Shown here: positions 54,987 to 63,100 of the stretch, in pieces
Layout: each line of letters starts with the position of its first letter
How positions within the stretch are numbered: position 1 is the first letter of the stretch
Assembly: GCA_017307855.1 (NCBI GenBank)
Contig: JAFKGD010000008.1
Location: 186,001 to 250,000 of the forward strand
Origin: Burkholderiales bacterium
GTDB taxonomy: Bacteria > Pseudomonadota > Gammaproteobacteria > Burkholderiales > Burkholderiaceae_C
Direction of reading: 5' to 3'
Length of the DNA: 64,000 nt
Notes under the pieces: model-generated
Seen by the model: only the letters and a program-made list of their open reading frames with translations
The model's database searches: none
What the model was told of the DNA's origin: nothing
Position numbers and translations under genes: made by a program

Positions 54987-56500
54987 GGCTGCACCTTTTC
55001 GATGGCGGTGATCACGTAGCCCTCACCTTGCTTGGAGAAGGTGAATCGCACCTGCTGCCGAACCGAAAGACCCGCGGCGAGCTGCGGGCTGCTCAGCTTG
55101 AAGCCCATGGTCATGGCCGGCCATTGGAGGGCTGGCACGGCCTCGTGCGCCAGCGTCAGCTCGGTGGGCGACATCTCCTCGATCACGCCGCGCACCACGA
55201 AAGCGTTGGTGGCCGCGGCCGGTGGCGACGAGGTGCCGTGCCCGTTGTGCGGCGATGCAGGCGCGGACGCCGCGGCACCTGCAGGCAGCACGCCCCGCAG
55301 GCTGGCTTCCGAATCGATCAGGAACTGCGCCGAGGCCACCACCTGCTGTCCCGCCGCGAGCCCGCCGTTGACCACCAGTTGATCGCCTACCTCCGCGCCC
55401 ACCTGGACCTCCACGGGATGGAACTTGCCGGGTCCATCGACCACATAGGCCAGTGCGCGCTTGCCGGTGCGGATGACCGCCTCGCTGGGAACAAGCAGCG
55501 CGGGCTGTTCGTTGCCTTTGAGCGCGATCTGGCCGGACATGCCGGCCTTCAGGCGCTGGCCGGGATTGGCCATTTCAAGCCGCACTCGCACCGTACGGGT
55601 GTCGCGGTTGGCTTCGGGCAGGATGCTCACGATGCGCGCCTGGAGCACTTCACCGGGAAACGCCGCCAGCCGGACCTGCGCCGTTTGGCCGACCTGCAAT
55701 GGCCCGCTTTGTGCTTCGGGGACAGCCGCTTCGATCCACACCGTGGCCAAGCCATTCACCCGGGCCAGGCTTTCCCCGGCGGAAACCGTCATGCCCTGGC
55801 GCACCATCAGTTCGGCCACCAAGCCGCCTTGAGGTGTTGTGACCGTGTACAGCCCCTTGGGCTCGCCTGTGCGCTCCACCTGGGCGATCAGGGCTTGCGG
55901 CATGCCGAGCAGCAGCAGCCGTTGGCGGGCAGCTGCGGTCAACGGTGCGTCGCCCATCGCGCGAACCGAGAGAAACTCGCGCTGTGCGGCGATCCACTCC
56001 GGCAGCAATAGGTCAGCCAGCGGTGCCCCTGCTGCGATCACGTCGCCCGCAGCCCGTGCGTAGACACGCTCGACGAAGCCAGCGGTCCGCGCCTGCACGA
56101 TGCTGACGTCGCGGTCGTTGAGCAGCACGGTGCCCACGACGTTCACATCTGCGCCGATCTTGCCTTGCAGGACTTCGGCTGTACGCAGCCCTAGGGCTTG
56201 CACCGCTTGCGCCGACACGCTGAGGCCCGTGCTGTCTTGCGTGTCTTCATCCGCGTACTTCGGCATCAACGGCATGTCCATGTAGGGCGACTTGCCGGGC
56301 TTGTCGAACTTCTGGGTCGGCACCATCGGGTCGTACCAATACAGCACCTTGCGCTCGGTCGGAGCGCTTGCAACGGTGACGTTGGCAGCGGGGGAGCCGC
56401 TGAGGTGGCCGGCGCGCCATTGGGCGACGCCCCATCCAACGGCAATACCGGCAGCAACCAGCGTCAAGCCGGCAAGGATGTTTCTCGAAGAGGTATTCAT
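54983..56500 (-). CDS. cusB: CusB-type periplasmic adaptor with C-terminal CusF-like domain
   Basis: 505 residues from the ATG at 56500, which has GGAG upstream; a GTG at 56515 is less likely. An N-terminal helix, then [30 protein letters not shown], the metal-binding segment of CusB-like proteins. The membrane-fusion core follows. Residues about 435-505 ([29 protein letters not shown]) form a CusF-like copper-binding domain, so the metallochaperone is fused to the adaptor. Confidence 0.92.
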   Translation of the reverse strand: MNTSSRNILAGLTLVAAGIAVGWGVAQWRAGHLSGSPAANVTVASAPTERKVLYWYDPMVPTQKFDKPGKSPYMDMPLMPKYADEDTQDSTGLSVSAQAVQALGLRTAEVLQGKIGADVNVVGTVLLNDRDVSIVQARTAGFVERVYARAAGDVIAAGAPLADLLLPEWIAAQREFLSVRAMGDAPLTAAARQRLLLLGMPQALIAQVERTGEPKGLYTVTTPQGGLVAELMVRQGMTVSAGESLARVNGLATVWIEAAVPEAQSGPLQVGQTAQVRLAAFPGEVLQARIVSILPEANRDTRTVRVRLEMANPGQRLKAGMSGQIALKGNEQPALLVPSEAVIRTGKRALAYVVDGPGKFHPVEVQVGAEVGDQLVVNGGLAAGQQVVASAQFLIDSEASLRGVLPAGAAASAPASPHNGHGTSSPPAAATNAFVVRGVIEEMSPTELTLAHEAVPALQWPAMTMGFKLSSPQLAAGLSVRQQVRFTFSKQGEGYVITAIEKVQP

Positions 56501-56515
56501 GGCGAGGGTCTCCAC

Positions 56516-57823
56516 TCAGTCCGCGATCAGGCTGTTCAGTCGGGCGACGAGGCTGTCGCGCTGCGCTCCAAGGTCGATCAGACGCATGCGCGTCTCCAGC
56601 ACCTGGGCGCGTGCACTGAGCACAGCGCTCAGGTCCCCCTTGGCGGATCGGTAGTTGCTCAATGCAAGTGCCGCTCGGTTCCGTACCAGTTGCAAGCCGG
56701 CGGTCTGCAGGCGGTCGATCTGGCTGTTCAACGCTTGGAGTTCGGCGGCGCTGTCGTCCAGCTCCTGCAAATGCCGCCGCGCCACGTCTTCGCGTTCGGC
56801 GTCCAGACGTTCCAACTCGTGCCGTTTTGCCTCGATCATGGGCACTTGGCGTCGATCCTTCTGCCAAGGCAGATCGAATGTCACCTGAAATGACACCATG
56901 TCGCCCCATCGGCGATCACGCCGGCTATAGGCTATCTCCCAGGCCCAATCGCCGCGGGTCTCTGATTGGGCTTCGCGGGACTCGGCCCGGGCCATGCTTT
57001 GCATCGCCGGATAGAGTTCAAGCTCCGCGTGATTCGCCAGTTCTGTGCGCAGTTGCGCGACGGGGCGAGTGAGCGGGCCTGGATCGCCTTGCAGTGCTTC
57101 GTCGGCCCTGGAGCCCACCCAGCGCCGCAACGCGGCCCTGGCCTTGGCCCGGTCCCGCTGTAGATCGTCACGGCGGTCCGTGAGTGTCAGCGCCTCCTGT
57201 TGCGCGACCAACAGATCGCCAGCCTGGGCGGTGCCGCCGGCGACGCGAGCGGGGAGACTGTCTTGCAGGCGCTGGTTCTCCGCGAGCAGTTCCGTCAGCA
57301 GTATCTCCCGTTGCTCCACCGCCTGCGCGGCGATCCACGCCAGGCTGAGTTCCTGGCGGATCTGCAATCGCTGCAAAACCAGCGCCGCGCGTTCTCGATC
57401 CACACGCGCCTGCGCGCTGGCGACCTGGGCGTCGCGCTTGGCCCTGTTGGGCACTTCCTGCATGAGCGCCAAGCGCTGCATCGTCATGGATTCGCGCGTC
57501 ATGCTCCAGCGATCCATGCCGCTGATGGGGTAGTTTTCGATGCCGAGCGAGAGCTTGGGGTCGGGCAGCGAGCCTGCTGCCTTCTGCACGGATTCGGCGA
57601 CGTTAACCTGCAACTGCTGCGCGCTTATGCGTGGGCTCTGCTGCTCCGCGATAAGGCGTGCCTCAGCAAAATCGAGGGCGTAGGCTACAGGCGAGACAAG
57701 CGCACTGCCCGCCAACGCGATGCTGATAGCTTTCAGACGATGCACTCGCATCGAGGCCGGCGTTGTGCCTCGGCCGTACGCCGACGGGCGCCCCTCGGGG
57801 GCGCCAAAAAAGGGAGTAAACAT
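56516..57823 (-). CDS. cusC: TolC/CusC-family outer-membrane efflux protein
   Basis: 435 residues. A signal-like segment (AISIALAGSALVSPVAYA) begins at about residue 31, after an odd Gly/Pro-rich start; the ATG at 57823 has a GAGGA site, so the long start is kept. Long amphipathic helices in two repeats (QQLQVNVAESVQKAAGSLPD; ALNSQIDRLQTAGLQLVRNR) are the TolC fold. It forms the outer channel for CusBA, whose genes follow. Confidence 0.88.
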   Translation of the reverse strand: MFTPFFGAPEGRPSAYGRGTTPASMRVHRLKAISIALAGSALVSPVAYALDFAEARLIAEQQSPRISAQQLQVNVAESVQKAAGSLPDPKLSLGIENYPISGMDRWSMTRESMTMQRLALMQEVPNRAKRDAQVASAQARVDRERAALVLQRLQIRQELSLAWIAAQAVEQREILLTELLAENQRLQDSLPARVAGGTAQAGDLLVAQQEALTLTDRRDDLQRDRAKARAALRRWVGSRADEALQGDPGPLTRPVAQLRTELANHAELELYPAMQSMARAESREAQSETRGDWAWEIAYSRRDRRWGDMVSFQVTFDLPWQKDRRQVPMIEAKRHELERLDAEREDVARRHLQELDDSAAELQALNSQIDRLQTAGLQLVRNRAALALSNYRSAKGDLSAVLSARAQVLETRMRLIDLGAQRDSLVARLNSLIAD

Positions 57824-57898
57824 GGTTGTCCTCGGAATTGGTGTTCACGAAATCACGTGGTCTGCCGCATCGGTGCGCGGCGAGCACGGATCGGCGTG

Positions 57899-58354
57899 TC
57901 AATTCCGCAGGACTTGGAGCGTGAGGTAGATCGGCGGAAAGCCCGCTCGATGGTCGGGCGGGACATAGGCGACGTGCTGCCCGGCTGCCGCGTGGGATTC
58001 GATCACGGCCGGAAGCATGTACGCGAACCAGACCGCCTGGGCAGCGAGACTCTGGACGTCCAAGCCTTGCAATGAAGGCACCGGCTTGCCATCGCCGCTG
58101 CAATGTGCTCGGCACAACTGCGGCGCCTCACCGTCCATGGTTCCCGGCATGGCGTGGCAGTCCGGCATACCGGACATGCTGGCGGCATCCTCCATGGCCA
58201 TGCCTGCCATCTGCATTGATGCGACGTGCGTGTCCGAGTCCAGTTTGGGGCAGGCATACATCGCCAATGCGACCTGCGAAAAGAGCAAGGTCACGACGAG
58301 ACCGCTGGCAATCCAGCGGCCCCATTGCGTGACGATGCGTCTAAAGCAGATCAT
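57899..58354 (-). CDS. Cys/Met/His-rich exported protein of the copper cluster
   Basis: 151 residues with a signal peptide (IASGLVVTLLFSQVALA). The mature part is rich in possible copper ligands: YACPKL, MQMAGMAMEDAASMSGMPDC, HAMPG and LCRAHCSGDGK. A C-terminal hydrophobic stretch is near AVWFAYMLPAV. Small proteins of this type often precede cusC in Burkholderiales islands, but I do not know a tested function. A periplasmic copper buffer is plausible. Confidence 0.78.
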   Translation of the reverse strand: MICFRRIVTQWGRWIASGLVVTLLFSQVALAMYACPKLDSDTHVASMQMAGMAMEDAASMSGMPDCHAMPGTMDGEAPQLCRAHCSGDGKPVPSLQGLDVQSLAAQAVWFAYMLPAVIESHAAAGQHVAYVPPDHRAGFPPIYLTLQVLRN

Positions 58355-58387
58355 GAGGATATGTTAGCCAGGTGATTGTGTTGTGAA

Positions 58388-58403
58388 ATTGATGTCAATC
58401 AAT
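58388..58403. promoter_or_regulatory. Perfect inverted repeat upstream of the Cys/Met-rich gene
   Basis: ATTGAT-GTCA-ATCAAT, in an AT-rich gap. On the minus strand it contains TTGACA. It fits an operator or response-regulator site for the cus operon; no CusRS genes are in the window. Confidence 0.5.
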
Positions 58404-58459
58404 CTAAAGACTTGATTTTTGAGTTGTTCGACTTGATAGCGGCTCCAAATCATCCTGGG

Positions 58460-60868
58460 CTACTTCACGCCGCGCAACCGAAGCGCATTGAAAATCACAG
58501 AAGCAGAACTCAGGCTCATCGCCAGCGCCGCGATCAATGGGGAGAGAAGCCAGCCCGTGAACGGATAGAACACGCCAGCCGCGATGGGTACACCGATGCC
58601 GTTGTAGACAAAGGCGAACAGCAGGTTCTGCCGCATGTTGCGTACCGTGTCGATGGAGACCTCGCGGGACGAGGCGATGCCGCGCAGATCACCCTTCACG
58701 AGGGTGATCTGGCCGCTGTTCATTGCAACGTCGGTGCCCGTGCCCATGGCGACGCCCACATCGGACTTGGCCAGGGCCGGCGCATCGTTGATGCCGTCTC
58801 CCGCCATGGCAACCACGTGACCTTCCTTTTGCAGTTTGTCCACCAGCGCCAGCTTGTCAGCGGGTTTGACCTCGCCGTGCACTTCATCGATGCCGAGCTT
58901 GGCCCCCACGGCCTTGGCTGTGGTAAGTCCATCTCCAGTCGCCATCACGATGCGCAGACCGCTGGCGTGAAGGGTTCGGATGGCATCGGGCGTACTGGCC
59001 TTGATGGGGTCGGTCACGGCCAGGATGCCCGCGAACACGCCGTCTACGGCCAAGTGCATGATGCTGGCGCCTTCACCGCGCAACCGTTCTCCGTCGGCAC
59101 GCAGTGCAGAAACCGCCACTCCTTCCTGCTCCATCAGTGCCGTATTGCCCAATGCCAGGCGCCGTCCCTCCACCGTTCCGCGCACGCCGATGCCGCTGCC
59201 CGACTCGAAATCAGAGGGCTTGGCCAGTTGCAAGCCCTTGGCTCGCGCAGCGCTGACGATCGCGTCTGCCAGCGGGTGCTCGCTGCCCTGGTCCAGACTG
59301 GCTGCCAGCCTCAGCACTTCATCGGGCGTGAAGCCCGGAGCCGCAATGGCTGTATCGAACGCGGGTCTGCCTTCCGTGAGCGTGCCGGTCTTGTCCACGA
59401 TCAGGGTGTCCACCTCGCGCATCTTCTCGATCGCACCGGCATCGCGAAACAGCACGCCCTGCGTCGCGGCGCGGCCGGTGGCGACCATCACCGACATCGG
59501 CGTGGCCAAGCCCAACGCGCACGGGCAGGCAATGATCAGCACAGCCACCGCGTTGATCAGCCCGAACACCCAGCTAGGCTCCGGCCCGAACAGACCCCAG
59601 ACAAAGAACGTGGCGATGGCGACCAGTACGACCACCATGACGAACTTGCCCGCCACCACGTCGGCCATGCGTTGCATGGGGGCCTTGGAGCGCTGGGCAG
59701 ACGCGACCATCTGGACGATCTGCGACAGCATGGTGGCCGCCCCGACCTTCTCGGACTGCATGATCAGCGCACCGTTGGTGTTGAGGGTAGCGCCGATCAG
59801 CTTGTCGCCAACCCGCTTGGTCACAGGTACGGGTTCACCGGTCAGCATGGACTCATCGACCGCGCTGCTGCCTTCGGTGACCGTGCCATCGACCGGAATC
59901 TTCTCGCCGGGACGCACGCGCAGCAGATCGCCGACGTGTACGTGGTTGAGAGGCACATCTTCTTCACTGCCGTCCGCATTGATGCGCCGGGCGGTCTTCG
60001 GCGCCAACCCCAGCAGGGACTTGATCGCGGCCGATGTTTGGGAGCGGGCTTTCAGCTCGATGATCTGGCCCAGCATGGTCAGCGAAATAATGACCACCGC
60101 GGCCTCGAAGTACACGGCGACGCGACCCATCGCCACGAACGATTCGGGAAACACACCCGGGGTCACCGTGGCAACAACGCTGTAGACGAATGCCGCGGCC
60201 GTTCCCAGGCCGATCAAGGTCCACATGTTCGGGCTGCGGTGGACGATCGACTGCCAGCCCCGCACGAAGAATGGCCATCCGGTCCAGAGCACGACGGGGA
60301 GCGACAGCAACAATTCGACCCAGGTCTGCGTTGCCATGCTGAACAAGCCAAGGCGATGGCCCCACATCGCAAGAACCGTGACGATCACAGTAAGCGGCAG
60401 CGTCCACCAGAAGCGCCGCTGAAAATCCTTCAACTCGCTGTTGTCCTCTTCATCCAGCGGAATGATCGGCTCCAGTGTCATGCCGCACTTGGGGCAATTG
60501 CCCGGATGGTCCTGCCGGACTTCCGGGTGCATCGGGCAGGTATAGGTGGTGCCGGCAGGCGCTTCCTGCGGTGCGGCGGCAGGCGCCACAGGAGCCGACT
60601 CACGAGCAACGTGAGCGTGGTGGTCGTGGTGGCGGTGGTCGCCATGCGCAACTTGCCCTTCAGGGACCAGGTGCATCTGGCACTTGGGGCAGCGCCCCGG
60701 ATGGTCCTGCCGCACTTCCGGGTGCATCGGGCAGGTGTAGGTAACTGCGGAACCAGCCAATCCTGGTGTGCCATCGATGGCGGCGGCAGCATTGGTCGCT
60801 ACTGGACGTTCGACCGAAGAAGCTGCGTCCCTTTTGCCGTGCGTATGCTTGTGCGTGTGGTCGTTCAT
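58460..60868 (-). CDS. copA: Copper-translocating P1B-type ATPase with two zinc-ribbon-like HMBD domains
   Basis: 802 residues. After a His-rich start come two heavy-metal-binding domains of the [15 protein letters not shown]...CPKC type (about residues 44-68 and 109-133), separated by a His/Ala-rich linker ([12 protein letters not shown]). The pump core has TGEP, transport motif CPC ([12 protein letters not shown]), DKTGT and GDGINDAP. This layout is of the SilP/CopB-like Cu/Ag group rather than CopA with CxxC HMA domains. It exports copper or silver; a CueR-type promoter lies upstream. Confidence 0.93.
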   Translation of the reverse strand: MNDHTHKHTHGKRDAASSVERPVATNAAAAIDGTPGLAGSAVTYTCPMHPEVRQDHPGRCPKCQMHLVPEGQVAHGDHRHHDHHAHVARESAPVAPAAAPQEAPAGTTYTCPMHPEVRQDHPGNCPKCGMTLEPIIPLDEEDNSELKDFQRRFWWTLPLTVIVTVLAMWGHRLGLFSMATQTWVELLLSLPVVLWTGWPFFVRGWQSIVHRSPNMWTLIGLGTAAAFVYSVVATVTPGVFPESFVAMGRVAVYFEAAVVIISLTMLGQIIELKARSQTSAAIKSLLGLAPKTARRINADGSEEDVPLNHVHVGDLLRVRPGEKIPVDGTVTEGSSAVDESMLTGEPVPVTKRVGDKLIGATLNTNGALIMQSEKVGAATMLSQIVQMVASAQRSKAPMQRMADVVAGKFVMVVVLVAIATFFVWGLFGPEPSWVFGLINAVAVLIIACPCALGLATPMSVMVATGRAATQGVLFRDAGAIEKMREVDTLIVDKTGTLTEGRPAFDTAIAAPGFTPDEVLRLAASLDQGSEHPLADAIVSAARAKGLQLAKPSDFESGSGIGVRGTVEGRRLALGNTALMEQEGVAVSALRADGERLRGEGASIMHLAVDGVFAGILAVTDPIKASTPDAIRTLHASGLRIVMATGDGLTTAKAVGAKLGIDEVHGEVKPADKLALVDKLQKEGHVVAMAGDGINDAPALAKSDVGVAMGTGTDVAMNSGQITLVKGDLRGIASSREVSIDTVRNMRQNLLFAFVYNGIGVPIAAGVFYPFTGWLLSPLIAALAMSLSSASVIFNALRLRGVK
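60485..60742. repeat. Two near-identical 63-bp units encoding the ATPase metal-binding domains
   Basis: Units at 60485-60547 and 60680-60742 match at about 57 of 63 bases by eye, far more than needed to keep the protein motif. This points to a recent internal duplication of the domain within the gene. Confidence 0.75.
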
Positions 60869-60895
60869 ACCCGTGCTTTCGTAAATTCTGGCTTG

Positions 60896-60926
60896 ATTAT
60901 TAGCCTTGCCATTGTGTGAAGGTCAA
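60896..60926 (-). promoter_or_regulatory. CueR-type promoter (19-bp spacer) of the copper ATPase gene
   Basis: On the minus strand TTGACC (60921-60926), a 19-bp spacer with the CueR-like halves CCTT and AAGG, and -10 AATAAT (60896-60901). This is the MerR-family Cu(I) activator layout. The ATPase ATG is 28 bp beyond the -10. No cueR gene is in the window. Confidence 0.8.
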
Positions 60927-60985
60927 GCCAATATCCTGGCGAGCGATTCCGTCTAGCCTATTGCAGTATCCGGTTGCGTTGCTGG

Positions 60986-61489
60986 TTATCGATTCAGCGA
61001 CTTGCGGTATTGGGAATTGATCACGTCGTGACGGCGCCGAACTTCAAGAGGCCATTGGGACTTTATCCATGACAACGCGGCCACGATCTCGTCGTCGCTC
61101 AGTACCTTGTCGTAGACCGGCATGGCCGTCCGGTAGTCGGGCTGCTCAATCAACTTCGCCAAGCCATATTTGGTGATGGCGAACAGCTGTTCATCGGGGT
61201 GATGCCAAGTGTGGCCGCTGGGGTCGTGGGGCGGCGCTGGCAAGAGACCATCAGGTCCGCGGTCTCGCCAGTTGGGCTGGCCTTCGCCCTTGACCCCATG
61301 GCAGGCCGCACATTGCTGTGCATAGATCGCGGCGCCGAGTCGCAGCACCTGCGGATCTTCTGGCCGGAGGCTGCGGGTGGGCGGAACCGCTGGCGGAGCA
61401 CTCTTGAGAAGATGGAAGTAGCTGCCTGCCGCTGTGGCGATCAAAGCAAGCAGTCCTGTCGTGATCCAGACCAACTGCTTCAGCTTCAT
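60986..61489 (-). CDS. Class I cytochrome c
   Basis: 167 residues from the ATG at 61489 with a GGAGG site. An N-terminal helix (LVWITTGLLALIATAAGSYF) anchors or exports it. One haem site, CAACH, with a distal Met in YRTAMPVYDKVLS. It probably carries electrons in the periplasm, perhaps for the multicopper oxidase of the cluster. A 267-bp gap without a gene lies upstream. Confidence 0.88.
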   Translation of the reverse strand: MKLKQLVWITTGLLALIATAAGSYFHLLKSAPPAVPPTRSLRPEDPQVLRLGAAIYAQQCAACHGVKGEGQPNWRDRGPDGLLPAPPHDPSGHTWHHPDEQLFAITKYGLAKLIEQPDYRTAMPVYDKVLSDDEIVAALSWIKSQWPLEVRRRHDVINSQYRKSLNR

Positions 61490-61756
61490 GGTTCGCCACC
61501 TCCAGGTACCTGTGTTGCAGGATGCGACTTTGCGGTTCGCCGGCGGTTCCCAAGTGCAGCCAAGCGATCCCATGCGAACGGAGGTGCGGCGCGCGGCACG
61601 CTCACTTGTGGCAGACCCGGAGAATGCAGTGGGCCCTTCCTGCTGGCATAGCATGTCAGTTGCGTGTGCAACCGCGTTCGGACTGGCTGAACGGCCGAAG
61701 AGAGGCGAAGCGGTCAAAGAGACGCAGGCATAAGGCCTACCCCGCGCGGCCCATGG

Positions 61757-62023
61757 TCAGTCCCTGTCGGAATTCGACCGCCTGCCCTCGTCGGACCCAG
61801 GGGATTGGTTGCCATGTCCGCCATGCCCCTTGTGCATGAATACGTGCATCAGCGGACAGGCCAACAGCAGCGCATAGGGCCACCACTGCTGTAGATGGGC
61901 CCGGTGTTCGGTCCAGAGGAAGTACCCGGCAACGATACCGAGGACGAGCATTCCCAGGGTGTAGCGCGAACGCCAGAAGCCACTGCGTCGATCGGTATGG
62001 GGCGAGGATTGGTCGTGATGCAT
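61757..62023 (-). CDS. DUF2933 small membrane protein
   Basis: 88 residues with two membrane helices (TLGMLVLGIVAGYFLW and WPYALLLACPLMHVFMHKG). The CPLMHVFMHKGHGGHG segment is Cys/Met/His-rich, the DUF2933 mark, and such proteins occur in copper islands. Function unknown; metal binding at the membrane is plausible. Confidence 0.85.
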   Translation of the reverse strand: MHHDQSSPHTDRRSGFWRSRYTLGMLVLGIVAGYFLWTEHRAHLQQWWPYALLLACPLMHVFMHKGHGGHGNQSPGSDEGRRSNSDRD

Positions 62024-62114
62024 GGTGATTTTTCAGCTACCGGGAAACAATGGGCAAGCGGACACGGACTGCTGAACCATCCTCATCCGCATTGCAGCCT
62101 TCCGCATGTTCGCC

Positions 62115-62456
62115 TCAGTTCGCTGGACGTATATCCGTGACGACCATTTTTCCGCCTTCGTTGACGACCATGAATTTCACCTTGTCCCCGGGCTTGAGGT
62201 TGGAAAGCAGTCCCTTGTCCTTGGCGGTGAAAACCATGGTCATTCCCGGCATGTCCAGGTGCTTGATATCGCCATGCTTGATGGTGACCTTGCCGTTGTC
62301 CAGGTCCACCTTCCTGATCTCACCGTCGGTCAGCGACGCTTGTTGAGAGGCCTGTGCCCTGGGCGATTCGGATGTGGTCTGGGCCATCCCGCTCATGGGC
62401 AGGAAAATGCCGAGCGCGACGGCGGAAACGGAGAGAAATTGCTTGAAGCTGTTCAT
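62115..62456 (-). CDS. cusF: CusF-like periplasmic copper-binding protein
   Basis: 113 residues with a 25-residue signal peptide ending SGMAQ. The mature OB-fold domain holds the Cu(I) ligands in HGDIKHLDMPGMTMVF (His, Met, Met, plus a Trp replaced by Val/Phe). It delivers Cu/Ag to CusB. A CusF-like domain is also fused to the CusB of this cluster, so there are two chaperone copies. Confidence 0.9.
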   Translation of the reverse strand: MNSFKQFLSVSAVALGIFLPMSGMAQTTSESPRAQASQQASLTDGEIRKVDLDNGKVTIKHGDIKHLDMPGMTMVFTAKDKGLLSNLKPGDKVKFMVVNEGGKMVVTDIRPAN

Positions 62457-62479
62457 GACTACCTCACGGGCGCGAGTTG

Positions 62480-62514
62480 AAAAATGTCTGCTGATCCGCC
62501 TTGCGGATCAGCAG
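62480..62514 (-). terminator. Rho-independent terminator between cupredoxin and cusF genes
   Basis: A perfect 12-bp stem (62488-62499 with 62503-62514), 3-nt loop, and on the minus strand a TTTTT tract (62480-62484). It would end or attenuate the leftward transcript of the oxidase and cupredoxin genes before cusF. Confidence 0.78.
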
Positions 62515-62569
62515 GACGTGGGAGAGCCGACACAGTCACCGTGCATCCCCTTGATGAAGCGGCGTGGTT

Positions 62570-63067
62570 CTACTTCTTGCTGACCTGAACGAGGCCCTTC
62601 ATGCCAGCTTCGTAGTGGCCGGGAATCAGGCAGGCGAAGTTCACACCGCCAGCTTTGGTGAACTGCCAGACGATCTCGCCTTGCTTGCCAGGCTGCAGCG
62701 TGACCTTGCCGGGCTCGTCGTGCTCCATGTCCGGGAATTTCCGCATCTGCTCCAGATGCTCAAGCAGTTCCTTCTCGGTGCCCAAGCTGAGTTCATGCTT
62801 GACCTTGCCGGCGTTCTTGACGATGAAGCGAACGGTCTCGCCCTGCTTGACCTGAATGTTCGAGGGGGTGAAACGCATGGTGTCGCTCATCTCGATGGTG
62901 ATCGTGCGGCTGGCCTTGGCGGCGACACCGGGCTTTCCGATGGCGGTTTCCTCTCCATCACCGTGGCCGTGGCCACCGGCATGGTTGCCTGCGGCCATGG
63001 CGGCCCCCGAAGCGGTCAGCGCGGCGGCAGCCAGCAGGCGGTAGAAGGTGGATCGCGTGAACTTCAT
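62570..63067 (-). CDS. Cupredoxin-family copper protein
   Basis: 165 residues with a signal peptide (RLLAAAALTASGAAMAAG) and a His/Gly-rich linker. The type 1 copper ligands are visible: His in KVKHELSLG, then Cys, His and Met in FACLIPGHYEAGMKG. It is a small blue-copper electron carrier of the plastocyanin/azurin type. It lies 33 bp after the multicopper oxidase and probably partners it. Confidence 0.9.
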   Translation of the reverse strand: MKFTRSTFYRLLAAAALTASGAAMAAGNHAGGHGHGDGEETAIGKPGVAAKASRTITIEMSDTMRFTPSNIQVKQGETVRFIVKNAGKVKHELSLGTEKELLEHLEQMRKFPDMEHDEPGKVTLQPGKQGEIVWQFTKAGGVNFACLIPGHYEAGMKGLVQVSKK

Positions 63068-63100
63068 GGATGATCTCCAGTTAAAAACGAAGGGAAGAAA

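Noticed and set aside
58376-60919. 847-residue open frame on the plus strand
   Set aside because: It is opposite the copper ATPase and also low-complexity (His/Arg/Gln), so it is a shadow.
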